From contig NZ_VTEI01000013.1 of NCBI RefSeq assembly GCF_008180415.1, forward strand, positions 69,747 to 133,746: a DNA stretch of 64,000 nt, written 5' to 3'. Shown piece by piece: positions 17,020-24,757 of the stretch. The notes beneath the pieces were generated by a model. That model was not told the origin of the DNA. It made no database searches and saw nothing but the letters and a program-made list of their open reading frames with translations. How positions within the stretch are numbered: the stretch's first letter is position 1; every line of letters starts with the position of its first letter. Position numbers and translations under genes: made by a program. This DNA is from Rossellomorea vietnamensis (lineage in GTDB: Bacteria; Bacillota; Bacilli; Bacillales; Bacillaceae_B).

Positions 17020-17868
17020 ATGAACAAGAAAAGAACACTCATGTATGTAATGGCAGGTGCATTAACCGTAGGTATCCTTGGGGCGATTCCTGCCTTCGCC
17101 GCTGAAGAGGACTACGCTCAATCAAACAGGGAAGTATCAGCCGGTGAGCCGGTATTTGGCGGCCATGGGAAATTTCACTACAATGAAGAACAGTTAAAAG
17201 AAAAAGCGAAAGAACTTGGCATCGACCCAGAGGATAAAGAGACAAGGGAACTAGCGAAAGAAATCATGGAAGCAGAATTGAAGAAAAAAGCAGAAGAATT
17301 AGGAATTGATACTGAGGGCAAGGATTCCCGGGCACTCATGGAAGAAATTCATAGAGTCCAACTTGAAGCAAAAGCAAAGGAACTTGGAATATCACCGGAA
17401 GGAAAACAGCAGGAGGAACTGGCACAAGAAGTCAGGGAAACGCTAGTAAAGCAAAAGGCGAAAGAGTTAGGAATCGAAACTGGCGGCAAGGATTTTGAAG
17501 AGCTTGCCCAGGAGGTCAGAGAAGCCGCTCTGGTCAAAGCAGCGAAAGAGCTGGGGATCGAAACCGAGGGTAAAGACCACAAAGAGCTTAAACATGAAGT
17601 GTTGGATGCTTCAATCATGAAAGCAGCAAAAGAGTTGGGCATCAGTACTGAGGGGAAATCCACAAAAGAGATCATGAAAGAAATCATGACGGATCATAGA
17701 GAAGAAGCAAAGAAATTGGACATTTTTCCGTTCAATAAGGAGGAAGGATTCTTATTCCATGGAGGTAAAAGAGGCCATCACGGACATGGGGATGGAAAAG
17801 GCCATCACCAAAAAGGTTCTGAACACCACACTGAGCAATCAGATCAATTTGAAGGTGACACATTGTAA
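17020..17868 (+). CDS. Secreted protein of 28-residue KELGI repeats with histidine-rich tail
   Basis: A 282-residue exported protein with a signal peptide ending AFAAEE (cleavage near residue 28). Residues about 53-225 consist of six consecutive 28-residue repeats plus a half, each of the form AKELGI-x-TEGKD-x2-EL-x2-EV. The pattern resembles helix-extended-loop-helix folds such as SAP, HeH or Rho-N, which is inference only. The C-terminus (about 245-282) is rich in histidine and glycine (GKRGHHGHGDGKGHH), suggesting metal binding. The ATG follows AAGGAGG. Expression may be linked to the two-component genes downstream. I do not recognise a named function. Confidence 0.8.
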   Translation: MNKKRTLMYVMAGALTVGILGAIPAFAAEEDYAQSNREVSAGEPVFGGHGKFHYNEEQLKEKAKELGIDPEDKETRELAKEIMEAELKKKAEELGIDTEGKDSRALMEEIHRVQLEAKAKELGISPEGKQQEELAQEVRETLVKQKAKELGIETGGKDFEELAQEVREAALVKAAKELGIETEGKDHKELKHEVLDASIMKAAKELGISTEGKSTKEIMKEIMTDHREEAKKLDIFPFNKEEGFLFHGGKRGHHGHGDGKGHHQKGSEHHTEQSDQFEGDTL

Positions 17869-17885
17869 GGGTGTAATGAAACAGG

Positions 17886-17914
17886 AAATCCCCGCATCTC
17901 TGCGGGATTTTTCC
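17886..17914 (+). terminator. Terminator of the repeat-protein gene
   Basis: AATCCC(C)GCA / TGCGGGATT stem, loop TCTC, followed by TTTTT. Confidence 0.88.
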
Positions 17915-17998
17915 CTTTGTTAAAGGGGAAATCAATAGAAGAAGAGGTAGAAAAGGACTATAATTTAAAATAATACTAGAGCTTGTACAGGGAAAGGG

Positions 17999-18712
17999 AT
18001 GATAGGGATGGACGTTCTGGTAGTAGAAGACAATGAAAGTGTCACCTCGATGCTGGAAATGTTTTTTATAAAAGAAGGCATTCAAGGGGAATTTGTTCAT
18101 GACGGAGTACAAGGTTACCAACGGTACAAGGAAGGCAGATGGGACCTCGTGATATTGGACTGGATGCTTCCCGGCATGGACGGTGTGGCCATTTGCCGGA
18201 AAATCAGGGAAGGCGGCGGAAAGGTTCCGATCATCATGCTGACGGCGAAGGACAGTGAATCAGATCAAGTTCTGGGACTGGAACTTGGGGCGGATGATTA
18301 TGTTACAAAACCATTCTCGCCGCTCGCACTGATGGCAAGGATCAGGGCAGTGACAAGGCGTTATGAAACGGACCAGAATTCCTCTCCGGGCAAAAAGGAT
18401 ATCTCCACAGCGGACTTTCAAATCAGCAAAGAAACCCGTGAAGTCCTTCTGAAAGGAGTTCCTCTTACAAACCTGACTCCGAAAGAGTTTGATCTGCTCT
18501 ATTATCTTTCCCAGCACCCCCGGCAGGTGTTTTCCAGAGAACAGCTGCTCGAGCGGGTATGGGGGTATGATTTCTATGGAGATGAAAGGACAGTGGATGT
18601 CCATATCAAGCGGCTTCGCAATAAGATCGGCAGCAAGGAACAGCCCTATCTCCATACGGTTTGGGGAGTAGGATACAAATTTGATGAAACAGCGGTTTCT
18701 GATGAAAATTAG
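17999..18712 (+). CDS. OmpR-family response regulator
   Basis: A 237-residue DNA-binding regulator. The receiver domain (1-120) has the acidic pair ED at 10-11, phospho-acceptor Asp54 in VILDWMLPGMDG, Thr in MLTAKDS and Lys in YVTKPFSP. The winged-helix domain (about 135-230) ends with ERTVDVHIKRLRNKIG and WGVGYKF. The start may be ATG 17999 or 18008; neither site has a clear Shine-Dalgarno. It overlaps the kinase gene that follows. Targets are unknown; the neighbouring HtrA/PrsA-like and repeat-protein genes make an envelope signal plausible. Confidence 0.93.
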   Translation: MIGMDVLVVEDNESVTSMLEMFFIKEGIQGEFVHDGVQGYQRYKEGRWDLVILDWMLPGMDGVAICRKIREGGGKVPIIMLTAKDSESDQVLGLELGADDYVTKPFSPLALMARIRAVTRRYETDQNSSPGKKDISTADFQISKETREVLLKGVPLTNLTPKEFDLLYYLSQHPRQVFSREQLLERVWGYDFYGDERTVDVHIKRLRNKIGSKEQPYLHTVWGVGYKFDETAVSDEN

Positions 18713-20120
18713 ATATCTTTATCAGCTTCTGCTCAGCCATACGAGTGTTCTGATCATTGCCTTGTTAATTTTGGGGACCCTATTTTCACATTATGTTGAA
18801 GACTTAGTCTACCAAAATAAGGTGGAGGAACTGAGCTCCTATGGGGAAAAGATTTTGTCAGATCTGGAAAGGCCAAGCCCGAGAAGGCCGCAGTACCTTG
18901 AGGAATACAGCAACTTGCTTCAGGCAAGGGATATAGACTTGATTACCTTCAATCAGGAAGGGGTGGTATCCTTTTCGCGGGGAAACATCTATCCTCGTAT
19001 TGAGATGAGCGAGGAAGAGTGGCAGATGATTGAACGCGGCGAGACCGTTCCCTTGAAAAAGGATTTTGGCCGGTTTAATCAAGCAGTATCACTGGTCATT
19101 ATGCCGCGGATTATTAATGAAACTTTGACCGGCGGTTTGATCCTCATATCGCCAATCAGTGGAACAAGGGAAATGCTGAGTGAAATCAATAACTATCTGC
19201 TATATATTGTTCTTATCTCACTAGCTATTACATTTTTGCTCAGTTTATTCTTATCGAAGCTTCATGTGAAAAGGATACAGCGGATACGGGAAGCGACTGC
19301 CCTTGTTTCCGCTGGAAATTATGATGTTCACGTTCCAAGTTCGAACTTTGATGAAATCGGTGACCTCGCAGACGACTTCAATAATATGGTCATGAAGTTG
19401 AAGGTTTCTAAAGAAGAAATAGACAGCCTTGAAAACCGCAGAAGGCAGTTCATGGCGGATGTTTCACACGAACTGAGAACTCCGCTGACGACCATCCGCG
19501 GAGTAATGGAAGGCATCCGGAACGACATGATTCCCGAAGAACAAAAAGAAAAGAGCTTCGGCCTTGTCAGCCAGGAAACACGCAGACTGATCAGACTTGT
19601 GAATGAAAATCTGGATTACGAAAAAATCCGCTCCAACCAAATCAGCATTAATAAAGTAACGCTTCCGTTGCTTGATGTATTTGAAGTCATCAAAGATCAG
19701 CTGGATTTTCAGGCGGAAGATAAACAAAATGAAATCCATATTGAAGTGGATGCAGATGTTAAAGTGCAGGCAGACTATGACCGCTTCATTCAAATTCTGA
19801 TCAACATCACGAAAAACAGCATTCAATTTACTAATGGGGGATCAATCTGGCTTAAAGGGTATTCGTCTCCTGGGGAAACGATCATAGAAATTGAAGATAC
19901 AGGGATGGGGATGGATCCTGATGAAATACAGTCCATTTGGCGGAGGTTCTATAAAGCAGATCTATCGCGAACCAATAATCCGTACGGTGAATTCGGTCTC
20001 GGCCTTTCGATTGTAAAACAGCTGGTGCTTATGCACAAAGGAACCATTGATGTATTCAGTGAAAAAGGCAAGGGTACTAAGTTTGTTATTAGAATGCCGG
20101 TGGAAGCAGAAGAAGGCTGA
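18702..20120 (+). CDS. Sensor histidine kinase, partner of the upstream regulator
   Basis: About 472 residues. TM1 (about 8-28) and TM2 (about 165-187) flank an external sensor domain of about 135 residues; a HAMP linker follows, then HisKA with the phospho-His in DVSHELRTPL, and an ATPase domain with N box NITKNSIQF, G1 DTGMGMD and G2 FGLGLSIV. I place the start at ATG 18702, inside the last codons of the regulator gene; ATG 18684 is an alternative. It closes the two-gene operon at the terminator 20113. The ligand is unknown. Confidence 0.92.
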   Translation: MKIRYLYQLLLSHTSVLIIALLILGTLFSHYVEDLVYQNKVEELSSYGEKILSDLERPSPRRPQYLEEYSNLLQARDIDLITFNQEGVVSFSRGNIYPRIEMSEEEWQMIERGETVPLKKDFGRFNQAVSLVIMPRIINETLTGGLILISPISGTREMLSEINNYLLYIVLISLAITFLLSLFLSKLHVKRIQRIREATALVSAGNYDVHVPSSNFDEIGDLADDFNNMVMKLKVSKEEIDSLENRRRQFMADVSHELRTPLTTIRGVMEGIRNDMIPEEQKEKSFGLVSQETRRLIRLVNENLDYEKIRSNQISINKVTLPLLDVFEVIKDQLDFQAEDKQNEIHIEVDADVKVQADYDRFIQILINITKNSIQFTNGGSIWLKGYSSPGETIIEIEDTGMGMDPDEIQSIWRRFYKADLSRTNNPYGEFGLGLSIVKQLVLMHKGTIDVFSEKGKGTKFVIRMPVEAEEG

Positions 20121-20147
20121 TCAGTAAGGTGATCAGCCTTCTTTTTC
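20113..20147 (+). terminator. Terminator of the two-component operon
   Basis: AAGGCTGATCA / TGATCAGCCTT 11-bp stem, loop GTAAGG, then CTTTTTC; the stem overlaps the kinase stop codon. Confidence 0.9.
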
Positions 20148-20184
20148 GTTTAATGGTGTATTTTTCACAGCATAGACTTTGGTT

Positions 20185-21447
20185 TTATAATCTTACATCG
20201 CTGAGTTCGAGCGGCTGAAGGGCGTTGCTTTCGTCTATATAGATGAACGCGTCGTATCTTTCAGACATTATCGACGGTACATAGTTGCCGTACTGCTCAT
20301 ATTGAGGGCGGTATACAACCCCGATCGCCCTGTGGCCAAGCGGTGAGTGGAACAGCTTTCTATTTTCATCATTGAATAGCAATAGTTGATTGTAATTGCC
20401 AGCCTGGTGCATTGCGTCCTCCCAGCTTCCCCTTTGAGCGGGTGGAACCTCCATTTTCTCAAGATTCACTCCCCATTCTTTTGAGGCGATGACGGTCCCG
20501 CGATGCGTGCCGAAGCCGACAATATATACATCTTCCTTAGGATTCTGTTCACGGACGATCTGGCCGACATTGGTCATGCCGGCTTCCATCATATCAGTCG
20601 CCCGCGCATCCCCGACATGGGTGTTATGTTCCCAAACAATCACTTTGGCCTCTTCACCGTAGAATTTCATAACGGCGTTTAAAGCTTCTACCATATGTTC
20701 ATCCCTGATATTCCAAGACTTTTCATCATTTGAGACCATTGCTCTGTAATAGTGTTCGGCGTTTGCTGCCACCATTGCATTGACTTCCAGGTTCAGCTCC
20801 TGCTCGTGACTTTCTGCGAAGTCCTTTTTGTTTGCCCTGATTGTGGAGAGCAGCCCGACAATTTCCTCAGTACAATCCTCACCAAGATAGCCGGCAGAAA
20901 CCGCATACTCCTGTGGTTCTTTATTAAAAGGTTCAAAACAGGAGAACGCTTTCTTTGCTTTTTCCAGATCCGGTGAATTTGTATTTTCAAGGTAGAGGAT
21001 GACTTCCTCCATTGATTCCCAAAGACTGTAAACATCTATTCCGTAAAAACCGGCTTTTTGTTTTGAGGCTTTCTTTGCATTGTACTCTTTCAGCCAGGAA
21101 ATCAATTCGACGACCTCTTCATTTGCCCACATCCATGTCGGCCAGCGTTTGAAAGACTGAAGAACATCCCGGGGATTGGCTGTTTCATCATTTCCTTTTA
21201 TATATTTGTTTATGCTTTGTGAGGCAGGCCAATCCCCTTCCACTGCAATGATATTGAATCCTTTTTCCTCTATCAGCCGTTTAGAGAGCTCTGTTCTGAT
21301 TTTATAATATTCCGATGTCCCATGAGAGGCTTCCCCCAGAAGGACGATTCGTGAATCCCCAATCTCTTGGAGAATCTTGTCGAGATCCCGTTCGGATTTA
21401 TAAGCCTTTGAATGTTCCTGTATTGATTGAATAACAGATTCATTCAT
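20185..21447 (-). CDS. Erythromycin-esterase-like hydrolase
   Basis: A 420-residue enzyme of the EreA/EreB superfamily, which hydrolyses ester bonds by an activated-water mechanism. Conserved motifs are present: LLGEASHGTSEYY with the key His near residue 43, AVEGDWPAS, and WEHNTHVGDARA with the second His pair. Chromosomal Bacillus members of this family are not necessarily macrolide-resistance enzymes, and the substrate is unknown. It sits 17 bp downstream of a 93-residue gene on the same strand, so the two are probably co-transcribed. Confidence 0.88.
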   Translation of the reverse strand: MNESVIQSIQEHSKAYKSERDLDKILQEIGDSRIVLLGEASHGTSEYYKIRTELSKRLIEEKGFNIIAVEGDWPASQSINKYIKGNDETANPRDVLQSFKRWPTWMWANEEVVELISWLKEYNAKKASKQKAGFYGIDVYSLWESMEEVILYLENTNSPDLEKAKKAFSCFEPFNKEPQEYAVSAGYLGEDCTEEIVGLLSTIRANKKDFAESHEQELNLEVNAMVAANAEHYYRAMVSNDEKSWNIRDEHMVEALNAVMKFYGEEAKVIVWEHNTHVGDARATDMMEAGMTNVGQIVREQNPKEDVYIVGFGTHRGTVIASKEWGVNLEKMEVPPAQRGSWEDAMHQAGNYNQLLLFNDENRKLFHSPLGHRAIGVVYRPQYEQYGNYVPSIMSERYDAFIYIDESNALQPLELSDVRL

Positions 21448-21464
21448 CTTAAAACCTCCATAAC

Positions 21465-21746
21465 TTAATTGTATTTTGCGTCATAGCTGTTTTCCCCTGC
21501 ATGCATCGAAAACAGTGTTGCAGCGTAACCGACCAGCCTGTTCACCAGCTCGAGATCGTAGTGGATGATCGCTTTCCCGGCCGCTCCGCCGGTCAGGGGA
21601 TCTTGAAAATCAGGGAGGAACACAAACCATTCCTCCGCGCTGGGAGAGCGGAAGTTCTTTGTGAAGGTCATTCTGCTGATTTGTCTGTCGATTTCTGAAT
21701 GTTCGTTTTCATCGAGTAATTCATATTGAGATTTCACCAAATTCAA
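21465..21746 (-). CDS. Small hypothetical protein upstream of the esterase-like gene
   Basis: 93 residues, mostly polar, with a weakly hydrophobic middle (VNRLVGYAATLFSM). TTG start with GAGGG seven bases upstream. No signal peptide or domain is recognised. Tight spacing with the esterase-like gene supports a two-gene unit and that this is a real gene. Confidence 0.6.
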   Translation of the reverse strand: MNLVKSQYELLDENEHSEIDRQISRMTFTKNFRSPSAEEWFVFLPDFQDPLTGGAAGKAIIHYDLELVNRLVGYAATLFSMHAGENSYDAKYN

Positions 21747-21953
21747 TACACACCCTCATTAATGTTGATACCTCTATAGTGCCCTAACAAAAGAAGTCTA
21801 TAGTATGTAATTAGGCTAAAGTCAGGAGCAGTAAACGGGATAAATGTGGAAATGATATCTTTGTATAAGGTTCAAGGTCTTGTTGGTCACTATTTTTTCT
21901 TAGGATTATCAGTCAGAAAGAAGGGAAAACATAGTTTAAAAGGAGGTCTTTCT

Positions 21954-22679
21954 ATGGATTGGACGTCATTGGGTTTGGCTGTCTTCCTTGCACTGGTCCA
22001 CTTGTCTGCAAGGGGGATGGTGTTCTTGGAGTCGATTCCGAGGAGCAAATTTCTTTCCATTGCCGGAGGGGTTTCCGTTGCCTATGTTTTTATTCATATA
22101 CTTCCTGAATTGAAGGAACACCAGGAATCGATTGCGGAATCGGCTGCACTGATTTCTTATCTCGAGCACCATGCCTATTTAATCGCAATGCTGGGACTGG
22201 TTGTTTTTTATGGATTGGAAAAGGCAGTCCAAGATTCAAAAAAGATGAATACTGAACAGGAAGATAAGCCTGCACGTTCAGCATTTTGGGTTCATATCAG
22301 CTCTTTTTTTATTTACAACGGCTTAATAGGATATCTTCTTGTACATAGAGAGGATGAAGGACTGGTCAACCTGTTTTTATACGGCACTGCAATGGCTCTT
22401 CACTTTATCGTGGTCGATTTTGGTCTGCGTGAGCACCATAAAGACCGGTATGATCAAGAGGGACGCTGGGTCCTTGGTGCAGCAATCGTGATTGGCTGGG
22501 CAATCGGTATTTTAACAGAAGTTCCTGAAGCGCTGCTGGCACTGTTGTTCGCGTTCTTATCCGGAAGTATCATCCTAAACGTATTGAAAGAAGAGATTCC
22601 AGAAGAACGCAAAAGCAGTTTTTGGGCATTTGCTGCCGGCGGGATTGCTTATGTCATTTTGCTGTTGGGGGTTGGGTAA
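21954..22679 (+). CDS. ZIP-like divalent-metal transporter family membrane protein
   Basis: A 241-residue protein with about eight hydrophobic segments. VFIHILPELKEHQE near the N-terminus and the polar-containing helix LTEVPEALLALLFAFLSG resemble the H-containing TM4/TM5 metal path of ZIP carriers. A histidine-bearing stretch GLREHHKDRYD lies between segments. I chose ATG 21954, preceded by AAGGAGGT; a longer reading frame from 21846 contains this site. Metal transport is a family-based inference and the match to classical ZIP signatures is partial. Confidence 0.75.
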   Translation: MDWTSLGLAVFLALVHLSARGMVFLESIPRSKFLSIAGGVSVAYVFIHILPELKEHQESIAESAALISYLEHHAYLIAMLGLVVFYGLEKAVQDSKKMNTEQEDKPARSAFWVHISSFFIYNGLIGYLLVHREDEGLVNLFLYGTAMALHFIVVDFGLREHHKDRYDQEGRWVLGAAIVIGWAIGILTEVPEALLALLFAFLSGSIILNVLKEEIPEERKSSFWAFAAGGIAYVILLLGVG

Positions 22680-22730
22680 GAAAAGACGGTTCGAAATGGA
22701 GTTTTATTTCCAAGTGTGAAGGTTTAAAAG

Positions 22731-22769
22731 ATGAGTGCCGGATCTCGTAGAGCAGGCACTCATTTTTTA
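22731..22769 (+). terminator. Terminator after the ZIP-like gene
   Basis: ATGAGTGCC / GGCACTCAT stem followed by TTTTTT. Confidence 0.85.
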
Positions 22770-22853
22770 AGTATTAGGGATTTAAGGAAGAACGGTCTTT
22801 TGACTTTATGATGAAATATTCAGGTCATTTCTATTTGGGCTGTTTTTTTGCTT

Positions 22854-22906
22854 CAGCGCATTAAAGCACGAAGAGGGACTGTCCCTTTTCGTGCTTTAAT
22901 GCGCTG
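22854..22906. repeat. Perfect 19-bp inverted repeat, AGGGACTGTCCC family
   Basis: Left arm 22854-22872 (starting CAGCGCATTAAAGCACGAA) pairs perfectly with 22888-22906. The 15-base centre GAGGGACTGTCCCTT contains a further palindrome, GGGACTGTCCC. Related sequences lie at 1800, 33868 and 40636, all between genes. Confidence 0.85.
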
Positions 22907-23014
22907 AATAAAATTCAAACTATTTTTAAAAATAGAGAAAAGCCTTTATAATAAATAGGATAAAATACGGATTCCGAAATAATAGAGTGCATCCAGGATT
23001 ATGGGGGAACACAG

Positions 23015-24757
23015 ATGAAGAAAATGTTTTCTTTTTTGAAGGATTACCGCCTGGCGATGGGGATTGCCTGGGCATTGATGCTGATTGAATTGTCAGTGGA
23101 GCTGATGCTGCCATTGTTTATGGCGAAGATTATCGATGAAGGTATCCTGCCAAAGGATATGGATGCTGTCTGGTACTGGGGCGGCATTATGTCTGCTTTG
23201 GCGCTGACTGCGTTTGCTGCAGGGGTGACGAATTCTTTTTTTGCCTCTCATGTGAGCCAGGGGGCAGGCTATGATATCAGGAAAAGTGTGTATGAGAAGA
23301 TCCAGAACTTCTCCTTCGCAAACTTCAGCAAGTTTCCGTCTTCATCATTGATCACCAGGTTGACCAATGATGTTACGCAGCTGCAAAATTCTATTTTTAC
23401 AGCGCTGAGGATCATGATGAGAGCACCGCTTCTCGTCCTTGGGGGAACCATCATGGCGCTGGTTGTCGATGTGAAGCTTGGGCTCATCCTGCTGCTTGTC
23501 ATACCGTTTATTCTGGTCTTCCTCTTATGGGTTCTGAACAGCGGGTGGACGATGTTCAGGTTTGTTCAGCAGAAGCTTGACTCCGTAAACGATGTCATTC
23601 AGGAAAATCTAAGAGGCATGAGGATCATCAAGGCCCTTCTTAGGGGAAATCATGAAAACAACCGATTCATCCAGGCAAATAAGACGTTGATGAAAAAAAC
23701 TGTGAGCGCCTTGAGACTTATGGAAACGATTATGCCTGTGCTGTTCATTGTTATGAATGGGAGTATCCTTTTCATTCTCTGGATGGGAAATATAGAAGTG
23801 GCAAATGGCGATGCCGCAGTCGGTGATGTCGTGGCGATTGTCAACTATGCTACAAGAATCACCGGAGCTTTTTCTGTTTTTGCCTTCATTATCATGAGCT
23901 TTTCAAGAGCAAGGGCCTCTGCGGGCAGGATTGAGGAAGTGCTCGAAACTGACATAGATCTGGTTGATTCGGAAGACAGTGATCCCAAGCTCGCTGTTCA
24001 AAAAGGGAAAATTGAGTTTAAAGATGTATCCTTCCATTACCCGGGCACCAACACTGATGTGCTTGATGAAATCAATCTGAAAGTGGAACAGGGTGAGATC
24101 ATTTCAATTCTTGGTGCGACTGGATCGGGAAAAACTTCCTTGTTCCAGCTGATTCCAAGACTGTATGAAGCCACAGGCGGCAAAGTTTTGATTGACAATG
24201 TGCCGGTAGAAAAATACAAACTGGAGAACCTGAGGAAGAGTATCGGATTTGTTCCACAGGAAGCACTTCTGTTTTCAGGAAGCATAAAAGAAAATATTGC
24301 GTGGGGCAAGGAAGATGCGTCCATGGAGGAAATCGTGGAAGCGGCCAGGTCAGCGCAGATCCATGATTTAATCGAAGGGTTTCCCGGCGGATATGATACT
24401 GTCCTCGGACAAAAAGGAGTCAACCTTTCAGGCGGGCAGAAGCAGCGGCTTTCGATAGCGCGTGCCCTGGTGAGGAAACCGAAAATCCTGATTCTTGACG
24501 ATAGTACGAGTGCGCTGGACTTAAAGACAGAGTCCAAGCTGATCCAGGCAATCGGCGGTTATTCCTGCACCATTCTAATTGTGACCCAGAAGATTAGTAC
24601 GGCTATCCAGTCGGATAAAATTTTTCTGATTGAAGAAGGAAAGGTCATTGCCGAAGGAAGTCATGAAAAATTACTAAATGAGTCCCAGCTTTACGGCAAA
24701 ATTTTTCAATCTCAATTCGGAGAGGAGAACCTCGAGCATGCCAAGGCACTACAGTAA
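23015..24757 (+). CDS. ABC exporter half-transporter with degenerate ATPase site (YfiB-like)
   Basis: 580 residues: six membrane segments (about 1-310), then a nucleotide-binding domain. Walker A is GATGSGKTS and the signature LSGGQKQRLS is intact, but the Walker B catalytic Glu is Asp (LILDDSTSALD) and the switch His is Gln (IVTQKIS). This is the usual pattern of the degenerate half of heterodimeric exporters such as YfiBC, BmrCD and LmrCD. Its gene overlaps that of the partner by 20 bases. It is probably a multidrug or lipid exporter; the substrate is unknown. Confidence 0.92.
   Translation: MKKMFSFLKDYRLAMGIAWALMLIELSVELMLPLFMAKIIDEGILPKDMDAVWYWGGIMSALALTAFAAGVTNSFFASHVSQGAGYDIRKSVYEKIQNFSFANFSKFPSSSLITRLTNDVTQLQNSIFTALRIMMRAPLLVLGGTIMALVVDVKLGLILLLVIPFILVFLLWVLNSGWTMFRFVQQKLDSVNDVIQENLRGMRIIKALLRGNHENNRFIQANKTLMKKTVSALRLMETIMPVLFIVMNGSILFILWMGNIEVANGDAAVGDVVAIVNYATRITGAFSVFAFIIMSFSRARASAGRIEEVLETDIDLVDSEDSDPKLAVQKGKIEFKDVSFHYPGTNTDVLDEINLKVEQGEIISILGATGSGKTSLFQLIPRLYEATGGKVLIDNVPVEKYKLENLRKSIGFVPQEALLFSGSIKENIAWGKEDASMEEIVEAARSAQIHDLIEGFPGGYDTVLGQKGVNLSGGQKQRLSIARALVRKPKILILDDSTSALDLKTESKLIQAIGGYSCTILIVTQKISTAIQSDKIFLIEEGKVIAEGSHEKLLNESQLYGKIFQSQFGEENLEHAKALQ

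Noticed and set aside
17999-20120. CssRS two-component system
   Set aside because: Proximity to an HtrA-like gene is suggestive, but the regulator and the sensor domain do not clearly resemble CssR and CssS by eye, so I left the pair unnamed.
20185-21447. Acquired macrolide resistance gene
   Set aside because: The protein is only Ere-like, sits in ordinary chromosome with a small partner gene, and no mobile element surrounds it.
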